A stretch of DNA of 20,741 nt from assembly GCA_964517125.1 (NCBI GenBank), contig CAZFBD010000073.1, forward strand, positions 1 to 20,741. Reading direction: 5' to 3'. The notes under the pieces are model-generated. The model saw only the letters and a list, made by a program, of their open reading frames with translations. It was not told the DNA's origin and made no database searches. The translations under genes were made by a program, and so were the position numbers. How positions within the stretch are numbered: the stretch's first letter is position 1; each line of letters begins with the position of its first letter. The stretch comes from SHLQ01 sp964517125. Its GTDB lineage: Bacteria > Actinomycetota > Acidimicrobiia > Acidimicrobiales > SHLQ01. Shown piece after piece: positions 6,417 through 13,852 of this stretch.

Positions 6417-7507
6417 CCGAGGTTCCGCCGTCACGCCCGGTCAAGTCTGAGAATCTGCCGGCATCCGACGAGGTCGTCGAGATCGCACCTGGCGTCCTTC
6501 GCCTCATGCTTCCCGTCGCGATGCCCGGTCTCGGACATGTCAACTGTTACGCGATCCCCGACGAACGTGGCATTGCGCTCATCGACCCCGGCCTACCCGA
6601 CGGAGCGTCTCACGAAGCGCTACGCGACAGGCTCGCTTCGGCCGAACTCGACATCGCCGACGTCCACACCTGCGTGGTCACCCACAGCCACCACGACCAC
6701 TACGGCGGCATCGCCCGCCTTTCGCAGCTCGACACCGCACACGACCTTCGTATCGTCACGCACGAGTCGTTCGGAACCAGGTGGTGGGATGCATACGACG
6801 ACCTCGACGCCCCCGAGGACTCGGCCGAACTGCACACCCGACCCCTCGACGAGGTCGAACGATTGGCTGCCCGATACATTCGGGCGGTCCCATGGGGTGG
6901 TGCCACACAGCCAATCCCGGCCGAGCCGCTCCGCAAGTACGCCGAAGGCATCAGCTTTCACACCGCCATGCGGCCCCCAACCCCGAACGAGACCCTCGCC
7001 GACCGCGACCACATCGTCCTTGGCGGCAAGCGGTATCTGGCCGTCCACACCCCCGGACACGCCGACGATCACATCTGTCTCTGGGGCGAAGAGAACGGTG
7101 TGTTCTTCTCGGGGGACCACGTTCTTCCGCACATCACCCCGCACATCAGTGGAATGACGGCCTTCGAAGACCCACTCGGCGAGTTCTTCGCTTCGCTCGA
7201 ACGAGTCGCCGCCTTCGACCAAACCACCATCGTGCTCCCCGCACACGGTGATCCCTTCACCGACCTGGCTGGCCGTGCGCAGGCCATTGCCGACCACCAC
7301 CACGAACGCCTCGATCGGGTGCGGGAGATCGGCGCCGAGGTTGGCGACGCATCGGTCGAGGCGTACATGCGGTTCCTGTTTCGTGAACGTTCGTGGGGTT
7401 CCATGGCTGCAAGCGAGACCTATGCGCACCTCGAATGGCTTCGCCTGCACGCAGGCGCCCAGCGCACAGTCGTCGACGGCATCACCAACTTCGACATCGG
7501 AACGTGA
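6413..7507 (+). CDS. Metallo-beta-lactamase-fold hydrolase
   Basis: A 364-residue cytosolic member of the MBL superfamily, of the glyoxalase II/LACTB2 type. The metal site is intact: HSHHDH (His91, His93, Asp95, His96), HTPGHADDH (His216), SGDH (Asp235) and LPAHGDPF (His278). The C-terminal helical region (about 285-364) is typical of MBL proteins acting on thioesters or small RNAs and nucleotides. The substrate cannot be read from sequence. Coupling to orn through a 4-base GTGA overlap makes a link to RNA decay attractive, since LACTB2-type proteins include endoribonucleases, but this is inference. GTG 6413 was chosen because of that overlap; the frame continues upstream only inside orn. The next gene is again joined by GTGA. 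Confidence 0.88.
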   Translation: MTEVPPSRPVKSENLPASDEVVEIAPGVLRLMLPVAMPGLGHVNCYAIPDERGIALIDPGLPDGASHEALRDRLASAELDIADVHTCVVTHSHHDHYGGIARLSQLDTAHDLRIVTHESFGTRWWDAYDDLDAPEDSAELHTRPLDEVERLAARYIRAVPWGGATQPIPAEPLRKYAEGISFHTAMRPPTPNETLADRDHIVLGGKRYLAVHTPGHADDHICLWGEENGVFFSGDHVLPHITPHISGMTAFEDPLGEFFASLERVAAFDQTTIVLPAHGDPFTDLAGRAQAIADHHHERLDRVREIGAEVGDASVEAYMRFLFRERSWGSMAASETYAHLEWLRLHAGAQRTVVDGITNFDIGT

Positions 7508-7740
7508 ACCCCGCGATCATCGGACGGGTCGCCACCATCGTCGGGTGGCTGTTCATTGGACTGGGCGTCGCCGGGCTGCTGCTTGGCCTGAGCGTTCTGG
7601 CCGTGACCGGCCTGTCCGACTCCGGAACCGATGACCCGACCACCTACGTGGTGTTGGTGATCGTGGCCACCACCCAGCTTGCGCTGGGAGCAGCCGTCCT
7701 CCGAGTCTTCGGAACAACCCCGCCCGATCAGTCGAGCTGA
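7504..7740 (+). CDS. Small two-helix membrane protein
   Basis: This 78-residue protein starts at GTG 7504, overlapping the preceding stop codon (GTGA), so it is the third gene of the orn chain. Two hydrophobic segments are clear, about residues 7-36 and 46-67, separated by a short acidic loop (SDSGTDDPTT), with a Pro/Ser C-terminal tail. No family is recognised. The 3' end overlaps the convergent ccdA gene by 13 bases. It is probably real because of the overlap and the coherent hydrophobic pattern; its role is unknown. Confidence 0.65.
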   Translation: MNPAIIGRVATIVGWLFIGLGVAGLLLGLSVLAVTGLSDSGTDDPTTYVVLVIVATTQLALGAAVLRVFGTTPPDQSS

Positions 7741-8618
7741 TCGGCGGCGATGTTGCTGCGGCTCTGGTAGCGCCAGATGGCTGCGCCAGCGCCGATGATC
7801 ACGGCGGTGATCAACATGATGAGGCCGGCACGCTCGGCGCCCAGATCGTTGTTGATCCAGTTCACCACCGATGCCTGCACACCCTCGACCCAGTCGATCA
7901 GCACGTTGCCGTTGTTGAGCGGGTCCTTCTGGAACCAGCCATAGCTGACCAGGTAGACGCCGGCAAGAACCAGGAGCACACCAGATGCCCGGTTGATCTT
8001 GGGAAGCAGCGAGCGCATCTTGTTTGCCACGCCACTGCGGCCGGCGGCGAGAGCCATGGTCAGGAAGATGATGACGGCACCCATACCGAGGGCGTACGCG
8101 ACGAAAGCCCACAGCGAACCGAACTGGGCTTCGGTGTTCGCCACCGAACCGGTGACCGCCACGAGGAATGGGCCGATGGTGCAGCCGAGCGAGACCACGC
8201 CGTACGAGACACCAAACAGGTACATGGAGCCGACCTCTCGGCTGCCTGTGCCCATCTGCAGTTTGGGAATATTCAGAACCGGCTGGAAGCCACGAACCAT
8301 GGCGAGCCCCAGCACGAAGATCAGCACGCCGGAGCCGATGGTCACGATCCACAGGGCATCCTGGACCGCGCCGCGGGCGCCGCCGCTCAGGATCACTTCG
8401 AAGAGCACACCGAAGATCGCAAAGACGGTCAGGAAGCCCAGCGTCAGTGCCGCGCCGACCTTGCCGCCACGGAGCACCGACCGAGCAAGAGACGAATCCT
8501 CATCGTCGAGACCGAGGAAGTAGGTCAGATAGGTGGGCAACATCGCGAAGCCACAAGGGTTGAACGCTGCGATGAGTCCTGCAGCGAACGGAAAGGCAAG
8601 GAGGTCAAAGGTTGGCAT
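7728..8618 (-). CDS. ccdA: CcdA/DsbD-type thiol-disulfide transmembrane transporter
   Basis: Carries reducing equivalents from cytosolic thioredoxin across the membrane to an extracytoplasmic thioredoxin-like protein. The 296-residue protein has about six or seven hydrophobic helices. Its redox Cys pair sits in the family positions: Cys22 in AAFNPCGFAMLP and Cys146 in VVSLGCTIGPFL. A C-terminal section after about residue 240 adds an extracytoplasmic loop and a last helix. It lies 11 bases downstream of the ResA-like gene, the obvious partner. No strong Shine-Dalgarno sequence precedes ATG 8618, so it is likely translated from the shared mRNA. With the oxidase operon in the same window, a role in cytochrome c or CuA-site thiol reduction is likely. 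Confidence 0.92.
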   Translation of the reverse strand: MPTFDLLAFPFAAGLIAAFNPCGFAMLPTYLTYFLGLDDEDSSLARSVLRGGKVGAALTLGFLTVFAIFGVLFEVILSGGARGAVQDALWIVTIGSGVLIFVLGLAMVRGFQPVLNIPKLQMGTGSREVGSMYLFGVSYGVVSLGCTIGPFLVAVTGSVANTEAQFGSLWAFVAYALGMGAVIIFLTMALAAGRSGVANKMRSLLPKINRASGVLLVLAGVYLVSYGWFQKDPLNNGNVLIDWVEGVQASVVNWINNDLGAERAGLIMLITAVIIGAGAAIWRYQSRSNIAADQLD

Positions 8619-8629
8619 CGGTCGTCTTT

Positions 8630-9211
8630 CTAGGAGAGGAGATCGTCGTTGATGATCTGGGCGAGTCCGTCAGCGTCGAGCTGTCCGGAGTGGACACGCT
8701 CGACCGTGCCATCGGCCGCGACGAAGACGGTGGTGGGCATACCAAGACCACGGAACTGTGCAAACACATCACCGTCGGGATCGAGACCAAACGGGTAGGT
8801 GACACCGGTTTCTGCAACCAGTTCGACCGCCGATTCGGTTCGATCCTGCATGGCCAGGCCGAGGAACTCGACCTCGGTGCCGAACTGCTGGTGTACCGCT
8901 TCGAAGTCGGGCATCTCGGCGATACATGACGGACACCATGAAGCGAAGAAATTGATCACGACGGGGCCGTCGCTCAGATCGGAGAATTGCAGGGTCTGTC
9001 CGTCGGCGGTGGTGTAGGTGAACTCGGACGACGTGCCTTCGGAGTCTGCGGAAGCAATGGTCTCGTCGGTGGCATCGGAGTCGACGCTGATACCACCGTC
9101 ACCAAGTGTGATGGTTCCCTCACTGCTCGAGCCACACGCAGCTGCGATGAGTGCAAGTGCAGCGAAGAGCGCAACCAGTTTCGGAGTGTTGATGCGACGG
9201 TGTCGTGTCAT
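8630..9211 (-). CDS. ResA/TlpA-like thiol-disulfide lipoprotein
   Basis: An extracytoplasmic thioredoxin-fold reductase of 193 residues. It has a lipoprotein signal with lipobox AAAC (Cys26), then a Ser/Thr/Asp-rich tether to about residue 62. The AhpC/TSA-Redoxin-type domain has FFASWCPSC (redox Cys93 and Cys96), LGLAMQDR and the cis-proline loop GMPTTVFV. The WCPSC active site differs from thioredoxin WCGPC and is found in TlpA/ResA-type proteins. It would reduce apocytochrome c or copper-site cysteines using electrons from CcdA, encoded immediately downstream. ATG 9211 has a strong Shine-Dalgarno sequence (AGGAGGT, 4-base spacing). Confidence 0.93.
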   Translation of the reverse strand: MTRHRRINTPKLVALFAALALIAAACGSSSEGTITLGDGGISVDSDATDETIASADSEGTSSEFTYTTADGQTLQFSDLSDGPVVINFFASWCPSCIAEMPDFEAVHQQFGTEVEFLGLAMQDRTESAVELVAETGVTYPFGLDPDGDVFAQFRGLGMPTTVFVAADGTVERVHSGQLDADGLAQIINDDLLS

Positions 9212-9215
9212 GGGG

Positions 9216-9222
9216 ACCTCCT
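9216..9222 (-). promoter_or_regulatory. Strong ribosome binding site of the ResA-like gene
   Basis: AGGAGGT on the minus strand, 4 bases before ATG 9211. It is among the best Shine-Dalgarno sequences in the window, in contrast to the many leaderless starts. Confidence 0.7.
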
Positions 9223-9263
9223 GGAGAGCGAAGCTGCATTCGGACGAACTGCCCGAACATCAT

Positions 9264-9277
9264 CTGTGAACACACAG
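9264..9277. promoter_or_regulatory. Inverted repeat in the resA/thioesterase intergenic region
   Basis: CTGTG-AACA-CACAG, a 5-bp inverted repeat with a 4-base centre, lies in the 156-base space between the divergent ResA-like and thioesterase genes. It could be an operator; the minus-strand core TGTGTGTTCACA loosely recalls CRP/FNR-type half-sites. Nothing else in this interval is clear apart from TACCAT at 9352-9357. Confidence 0.25.
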
Positions 9278-9351
9278 TCTCCACCCGCACATTCCACATC
9301 GCGTGGTCTTCGGGGTGAGTTCTCAAGGTGTTCTTACCCGGCCTCTCCACC

Positions 9352-9357
9352 TACCAT
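9352..9357 (+). promoter_or_regulatory. -10 candidate of the thioesterase gene
   Basis: TACCAT lies 10 bases upstream of ATG 9368, giving a leader of about 3-4 bases. No Shine-Dalgarno sequence or clear -35 element is visible. Confidence 0.35.
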
Positions 9358-9367
9358 TCGGCTCACG

Positions 9368-10138
9368 ATGACCGCTGCTGAACCCAACGCCGACACCAAC
9401 CTGGTTCCCATTCCCACGAGCGGACGAACGTTCACCACCACCCGGGTGGTGTCCATCGCCGACGCCAACCCCGACGGCCGGATGGAATTCGACGCCATTG
9501 GCCGCTTCCTGCAGGATGCCGGCAATGCCGACACCGATGATGCCAACCTTCCTGAGCTGGGCCTCGCGTGGGTGGCACGACGATGTGTCATCGACATCCA
9601 TCACCACGGCACATCCCGCGAGGAACTTCAGCTCACCACCTGGTGTTCGGGAACCGGCGCCCGGTGGGCCGAGCGCCGCACCTCGATTCGCGGCAGCCAG
9701 GGAGCGCACGTCGAGGCGGCGGCGATCTGGGTCCACATCGACGCCGAAACCGGTCGACCCACGAAGTGGGGCGAAGAGTTCGCAAACGCCTACCTGCAAG
9801 CCACGGGCGGTCGTCAGGTGGACAGCCGCCTTCGGCACCCGAAGCGGGCACCTGCGGCAGGCGACGACGGCGTGAACACCATGGAGTTCCGGTTCCGCCA
9901 GACCGACATGGACGCCTTCCGGCACGTGAACAACGCCGCCTACCTTTCGATCCTGGAGGAAGCGCTCGGGGGCAACGCTCCGCCTGCACCGCTTCGCCTG
10001 GAGATCGAGTGGCGGAAGCCGTCACTCGCCGGCGAGGTGCTCACCGTGGTGGAGACCATTGGCATGGACGGCGTGCAGCAGTGGATCACCGCCGATGACG
10101 AGGTGCGGGCCACCATCGCCGCACGACCGCTGACCTGA
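9368..10138 (+). CDS. Acyl-ACP thioesterase-like double hotdog protein
   Basis: A 256-residue cytosolic protein with two hotdog units in tandem. The first, about residues 20-150, includes VARRCVIDIH and the strand LQLTTWCSGTGARWAERR. The second, about 170-256, includes FRFRQTDMDAFRHVNNAAYLSILEEAL, the usual D-x(6)-HVNN-x-x-Y hotdog active-site helix. This arrangement is that of the FatA/FatB-type acyl-ACP thioesterases, which release fatty acids from acyl carrier protein. The chain-length preference cannot be inferred. The frame is open upstream to 8987 only opposite the ResA gene, so ATG 9368 is chosen. It converges with pdxH, leaving 12 bases between the stop codons. Confidence 0.82.
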   Translation: MTAAEPNADTNLVPIPTSGRTFTTTRVVSIADANPDGRMEFDAIGRFLQDAGNADTDDANLPELGLAWVARRCVIDIHHHGTSREELQLTTWCSGTGARWAERRTSIRGSQGAHVEAAAIWVHIDAETGRPTKWGEEFANAYLQATGGRQVDSRLRHPKRAPAAGDDGVNTMEFRFRQTDMDAFRHVNNAAYLSILEEALGGNAPPAPLRLEIEWRKPSLAGEVLTVVETIGMDGVQQWITADDEVRATIAARPLT

Positions 10139-10155
10139 CCTGACACCGCGTCAGG
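10139..10155. terminator. Hairpin between convergent thioesterase and pdxH genes
   Basis: CCTGAC (10139-10144) and GTCAGG (10150-10155) form a 6-bp stem with a 5-base loop across the gap between the two stop codons. It has no U-tract; it could serve both strands. Confidence 0.4.
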
Positions 10156-10786
10156 GGCTGAGAACCTGCCGCGTCCAACCGTCGGCCGCCTGGTTGTATT
10201 GCACTCGGTCATGGAGCCGGTTCGGTTGGCCCTGCCAGAACTCGATCCGGTCGGGGACCACTCTGAAGCCACCCCAGAAGTCCGGGCGTGGCACCTCGAC
10301 GCCATCGAATCGTTCGGTGACCTCGTTGAGTCGGTCGGCCAGAATCGAACGATCCGACAACACCGTGCTCTGGTCGCTCGCCCACGCACCGAGCTGGCTG
10401 TCCCTCGGCCGCTTCGCGAAGTACGAGTCGGATTCCGCCGCCGACATCTTCTCCACTGGACCCTCCACATGCACCTGCCGGTGCAGGTCGAACCACCGAA
10501 AGGTCAGCGCAGCAAAACCGGACGCATCCATGGCCTGTGCCTTGGCTGACCCGTAGTTCGTGTAGAAGCTGAAGCCGCTCGCATCGGCGCCACGAAGGAG
10601 AACGTTTCGGCCCCGGGGGCGTCCGTGGGCGTCGACGGTGGAGAGCACCATGGCGTAGGGCTCGGGGTCGTTGGCTTCGACCGCCTCGTTGAACCATGCT
10701 TCGAACTGGGCAACCGGATTCGGGTCGAGCGAATCGGGGTCGAGACGCTCGGCCTCGTAGTCGGTTCGCAGGTCGGTGAGATCCAT
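10151..10786 (-). CDS. pdxH: Pyridoxamine 5'-phosphate oxidase
   Basis: Oxidises pyridoxamine- or pyridoxine-5'-phosphate to pyridoxal 5'-phosphate with FMN and O2, the last step of vitamin B6 salvage. The 211-residue protein has the normal length and signatures: GRPRGRNVLLRG (FMN-phosphate site), SFYTNYGSAKAQ, FRWFDLHRQVHVEG, the central SDQS segment, and near the C-terminus PDFWGGFRV and FWQGQPNRLHDR (the PNPOx C-terminal dimerisation signature). It starts at ATG 10786 (MDLTDLRTDY). No good Shine-Dalgarno sequence is seen, so it may also be leaderless, although its upstream GAAGCT is a poor -10 box. It is divergent from the crcB pair with only 36 bases between start codons. Confidence 0.96.
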   Translation of the reverse strand: MDLTDLRTDYEAERLDPDSLDPNPVAQFEAWFNEAVEANDPEPYAMVLSTVDAHGRPRGRNVLLRGADASGFSFYTNYGSAKAQAMDASGFAALTFRWFDLHRQVHVEGPVEKMSAAESDSYFAKRPRDSQLGAWASDQSTVLSDRSILADRLNEVTERFDGVEVPRPDFWGGFRVVPDRIEFWQGQPNRLHDRVQYNQAADGWTRQVLSP

Positions 10787-10809
10787 ACCTACAGCTTCTC
10801 ACCCCCGAC

Positions 10810-10815
10810 TAGCGT
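10810..10815 (+). promoter_or_regulatory. Leaderless -10 box of the crcB pair
   Basis: TAGCGT followed by seven bases and ATG 10823. With the transcript starting at the ATG there is no room for a fluoride riboswitch. Confidence 0.55.
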
Positions 10816-10822
10816 TGCCGCA

Positions 10823-11191
10823 ATGAAACGGGCGCTTTCCTTCCTGAGCATTGGCGTCGGAGGGGCGTTCGGCGCATCTTGCCGGTGGGCGGCGAACGAG
10901 CTGATTGGTCCGCAGAGCTTTCCGTGGGCAACCCTGCTCGTGAACGTGGTCGGGTGCGCCCTCCTGGCGGCGGTGACGTGGTCGGCATGGTCTCGCGACC
11001 TGAAGGCGGCTGCTGGTGTTGGCTTTTGTGGGGGGCTCACCACGTTCTCCACCTTCGCCGTCGAGGTCGTCAGGCTCTTCGACGACGGCCGTGCCGGCGC
11101 GGCCCTCGTCTATGGCGCTGTCTCGGTCGCTGCCGGGCTCGCTGCCTTCATCGCCGTCCGCATGCTGACCTCGCCGGTGACCGAGCGATGA
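10823..11191 (+). CDS. crcB: Fluoride channel CrcB/Fluc, first subunit
   Basis: A fluoride-exporting channel protein of the inner membrane, 122 residues with four hydrophobic helices. Family marks are GGAFGASCRW (13-22, Arg21), ATLLVNVVGC (36-45, Asn41) and GFCGGLTTFSTFAVE (67-81), which carries the Phe-box and central Thr/Ser residues lining the pore and sodium site. The stop codon overlaps the start of a second crcB (ATGA, 11188-11191). Two adjacent, non-identical genes usually mean a heteromeric dual-topology channel with one subunit in each orientation. ATG 10823 is preferred because of the leaderless -10 box; the frame upstream to 10625 lies within pdxH. Confidence 0.94.
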   Translation: MKRALSFLSIGVGGAFGASCRWAANELIGPQSFPWATLLVNVVGCALLAAVTWSAWSRDLKAAAGVGFCGGLTTFSTFAVEVVRLFDDGRAGAALVYGAVSVAAGLAAFIAVRMLTSPVTER

Positions 11192-11532
11192 CCGCCCTGC
11201 TGTTCGTGGTTGCCGCCTTCGGTGGAACGCTCATTCGAGCCGCTGCGACGGGGTTTGAGGCGAGCTTTCAGCGACGGATGTGGGCCACGTTCGCAGTCAA
11301 CGTGGCGGGAGCCTTTCTGTTGGGCGTTCTCGATGGATCCGATGCCAACGTCATCACAACGGTCGGAATCGGTGGCCTCGGTGCCCTGACCACATTCTCC
11401 ACCTTCATCTCGCAAGTCGAGTGCATCGATCGCGAAGGCACCCGCCGAGACGCCGCCATCTACGCCGCCGGAACCCTCCTCGCAGGAATCACCGCGGCCG
11501 CACTGGGCATCGCCCTCCCCCAACGAACATGA
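11188..11532 (+). CDS. crcB: Fluoride channel CrcB/Fluc, second subunit
   Basis: This 114-residue partner of the preceding channel gene overlaps it by ATGA, so it should be translated by reinitiation from the same mRNA. It has four hydrophobic helices, with GGTLIRAAAT (12-21, Arg17), ATFAVNVAGAFLLG (33-46, Asn38) and GIGGLGALTTFSTFISQ (60-76). It shares the core motifs with the first subunit but has a Gly-Ala in place of Gly-Gly before LTTFSTF, and different flanking charges. The charge distribution is consistent with the opposite membrane orientation (inference; not computed). Confidence 0.94.
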   Translation: MTALLFVVAAFGGTLIRAAATGFEASFQRRMWATFAVNVAGAFLLGVLDGSDANVITTVGIGGLGALTTFSTFISQVECIDREGTRRDAAIYAAGTLLAGITAAALGIALPQRT

Positions 11533-11587
11533 CACCTTGGTGATGCAGGGTCCGACGTTTGGGGCTGGTTGTTGGTTCACTGGAGGT

Positions 11588-12322
11588 ATGTCGCTCGAGC
11601 ATCCACTTGTGTGCCCGCACCGGGTGCGGTTCGAGGTGATGCGGATGTGGTGGCGCAACCTCGCGTTCATCCATTGGCCGGTGGAGCCAGCCGATGTGCG
11701 GAAGCAGCTTCCAGAAGGGCTGCACGTCGACACCTTCGATGGCGCCGCCTGGGTTGCCCTCGTTCCCTTCGAGATGGAGGTGCAGCTTCCCGGCGGCATA
11801 CCCATTCCACGCGAAGGGCGATTTCCTGAGACCAACATCCGCACCTACGTCAAAGGCCCCGACGGCACACCCGGCGTGTGGTTCGACTCGCTCGAAGCAG
11901 GGCGGCTCTCGGCAACGGCCATGGCCCGAGCCACTTACGGCCTCCCCTACTTCTGGGCCACCATGACTGCCGAGCGAAATGGCTCCAACTGGGAGTACGA
12001 GTCGGTTCGCCGCTGGCCCAAACCGGCAGGCGTCCATTCGAAGACGATCGTGCGGCCTGGCGAACACATCGCCACCGACGACCAGACCGCGTTCGAACAC
12101 TTCCTCACCGCCCGCTGGGGTCTCTTCTCCACCTTCCACAACCACGTGCTGTACGCCCCGATCAGCCATGGCGTGTGGCCCTTGCAGCGGGCCGAGCTCC
12201 TGCATCTTGACGACGGCCTTGCCGCAGCAGCCGGCTACACGATCCCCGACATCGAGCCTGTCGTGCACTGGACCGCGGGAACCGAGGTACGGATCGGCCC
12301 TCCCAGACGGGTCAAGGTCTGA
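11588..12322 (+). CDS. DUF2071 (YqjF-like) family protein
   Basis: A 244-residue soluble protein of the DUF2071 family, distantly related to acetoacetate decarboxylase-like folds; its biochemical role is unknown. The characteristic opening is FEVMRMWWRNLAFIHWPV, then LPEGLHVDTFDGAAWVALVPFEM, an inner TNIRTYVKGPDGTPGVWF segment and SATAMARATYGLPYFWA. ATG 11588 gives a sensible N-terminus. GGAGGT lies directly against the ATG, too close to work as a normal Shine-Dalgarno sequence, so the start or its mode of initiation is uncertain. It sits 55 bases after the crcB pair and 22 bases before guaB on the same strand, but guaB has its own promoter. Confidence 0.85.
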   Translation: MSLEHPLVCPHRVRFEVMRMWWRNLAFIHWPVEPADVRKQLPEGLHVDTFDGAAWVALVPFEMEVQLPGGIPIPREGRFPETNIRTYVKGPDGTPGVWFDSLEAGRLSATAMARATYGLPYFWATMTAERNGSNWEYESVRRWPKPAGVHSKTIVRPGEHIATDDQTAFEHFLTARWGLFSTFHNHVLYAPISHGVWPLQRAELLHLDDGLAAAAGYTIPDIEPVVHWTAGTEVRIGPPRRVKV

Positions 12323-12332
12323 CACAACCCGC

Positions 12333-12338
12333 TAGCCT
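12333..12338 (+). promoter_or_regulatory. Leaderless -10 box of guaB
   Basis: TAGCCT followed by six bases and ATG 12345, in the 22-base gap after the DUF2071 gene. There is no Shine-Dalgarno sequence. Confidence 0.5.
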
Positions 12339-12344
12339 TCATCC

Positions 12345-13817
12345 ATGGGACGAGCGGATGACCTCACACGGAACAAGGCGCTGTTTGCCGGATCTCAGGC
12401 ACTGACCTTCGACGACCTTCTCGTCGTGCCGGGATACAGCGAAGTGCTGCCTCACGATGTCGACACCAGTGTCGACCTGGCTGGCATCATCCTGCGATCT
12501 CCCCTCATGTCCGCGGCGATGGACACCGTCACCGAAGCGACTCTGGCCATCTCCATGGCACGCGAAGGCGGCCTCGGAATCCTGCACCGGAATCTGAGTC
12601 CAGAAGACCAGGCGCTCGAGGTCGACCGGGTCAAGCGCGCCCAGGCCGGAATGATCTCCAACCCCATTTCGCTGGAACCGTCAGCCACCCTCCACGACGC
12701 CGAAGCGCTCATGGGCACCCACAAGATCAGTGGCGTTCCCATCTGCGAACCCTCTGGCAAGCTTGTCGGCATTCTCACCAACCGGGACATCCGGTTCTGC
12801 ACAACCGAAGAATACGGCCGACCCGTCACCGACTTCATGACGAGTACGGGCCTGGTCACCGCACCAGCCGGAACCACACTGGACGATGCCAAGGCCATCC
12901 TCCACAAACACCGCATCGAAAAGCTGCCACTGGTGGACAACGCCGGAGTCCTCGTCGGTCTGATCACCGTGAAGGACATCGACAAGCGCATCGAGAAGCC
13001 GAACGCCACCCTCGACGCCGCCGGTCGGCTTCGTGTGGGCGCGGCAGTCGGCGTCACCGACACCGATCAGCGGACGAAGCTCCTCGCTGACGCAGGCGTC
13101 GACATGCTCGTCATCGACACTGCGCACGGACACACCGCAGGGGTCATCAACGCTGTCCGCGAGATCAAACGCAACGCCCCCGAGATCGTGGTCGTTGGCG
13201 GCAATGTCGTCACCGCCGAAGGTGTCGATGCTCTGGTCGAGGCTGGCGCGGACGTCGTCAAGGTCGGCGTGGGTGCCGGCAGCATCTGCACCACCCGAAT
13301 CGTCGCCGGAGCAGGGATGCCGCAGATGAGCGCCATTCACGAGACCGCACTTGCCGCCGCAGTCCACGGAGTCCCGATCATTGCCGACGGCGGTGTCGTG
13401 ACCTCGGGTGACATCGTGAAGTGCTTCGCCGCAGGCGCGAACGCCGTGATGGTCGGCAACCTGTTGGCCGGAACCGACGAGGCACCTGGTGAACTCGAGC
13501 TGGTCGATGGCGCCATGTGGAAGACCTACCGAGGCATGGGATCGGCAGGCGCCATGCGTGGGCGTGCCGCCGATCGGTACGGCTCAGGACAGACCCCAGG
13601 CAAACACGTGGCCGAGGGCGTCGAGGCCCGTGTCCGCTACTCGGGATCCATCAGCGACCTGCTTGGGCAGATGGTGGGTGGCCTGCGTTCCGGAATGGGT
13701 TACGCGGGAGCGGCAAACATCGACGAGCTCCGGACCCAGACCCGGCTGGTGCGCATCACCCAGTCCGGACTGCGCGAAAGCCATCCGCACGATGTCGCCG
13801 TCATGCGCGACGAATAG
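12345..13817 (+). CDS. guaB: Inosine-5'-monophosphate dehydrogenase
   Basis: Oxidises IMP to XMP with NAD+, the committed step of guanine nucleotide synthesis. The 490-residue length is typical. The catalytic barrel is at residues 1-103 and 221-490, interrupted by two CBS domains at about 104-220 (NPISLEPSATL ... MTSTGLVTAP). The active-site loop GAGSICTTRIVAGAG holds Cys315, and the IMP-binding turn is GVPIIADGG (342-350). YRGMGSAGAM (395-404) and the flap RYGSG (411-415, in place of the more usual RYFQ) follow. NAD/IMP loop residues DTAHGHT (258-264) are intact. It is probably regulated through the CBS domains. Its 3' end converges with a small HTH-like gene. Confidence 0.97.
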   Translation: MGRADDLTRNKALFAGSQALTFDDLLVVPGYSEVLPHDVDTSVDLAGIILRSPLMSAAMDTVTEATLAISMAREGGLGILHRNLSPEDQALEVDRVKRAQAGMISNPISLEPSATLHDAEALMGTHKISGVPICEPSGKLVGILTNRDIRFCTTEEYGRPVTDFMTSTGLVTAPAGTTLDDAKAILHKHRIEKLPLVDNAGVLVGLITVKDIDKRIEKPNATLDAAGRLRVGAAVGVTDTDQRTKLLADAGVDMLVIDTAHGHTAGVINAVREIKRNAPEIVVVGGNVVTAEGVDALVEAGADVVKVGVGAGSICTTRIVAGAGMPQMSAIHETALAAAVHGVPIIADGGVVTSGDIVKCFAAGANAVMVGNLLAGTDEAPGELELVDGAMWKTYRGMGSAGAMRGRAADRYGSGQTPGKHVAEGVEARVRYSGSISDLLGQMVGGLRSGMGYAGAANIDELRTQTRLVRITQSGLRESHPHDVAVMRDE

Positions 13818-13852
13818 GCGAACCGAAGCGAGCGGACCTCAGCGCGTTCGCC
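13817..13852. terminator. Inverted repeat after guaB
   Basis: GGCGAAC (13817-13823) and GTTCGCC (13846-13852) form a 7-bp perfect stem around a 22-base loop, spanning the 21-base gap between guaB and the convergent small gene and the latter's last codons. It has no U-tract. Confidence 0.35.

Noticed and set aside
5112..6434. A 440-residue open frame on the minus strand across dut and orn
   Set aside because: dut and orn are intact, recognisable enzymes in other frames; this frame spans both genes and the divergent promoter region and resembles no protein.
10510..10822. Fluoride riboswitch upstream of crcB
   Set aside because: The space upstream is the pdxH coding sequence plus 36 bases, and a -10 box lies 7 bases from the crcB start codon. 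I see no pseudoknot-like leader.
11537..11587. Longer DUF2071 start upstream of ATG 11588
   Set aside because: The extra 17 residues begin at TTG, sit just after the crcB stop codon, and do not resemble the family N-terminus.
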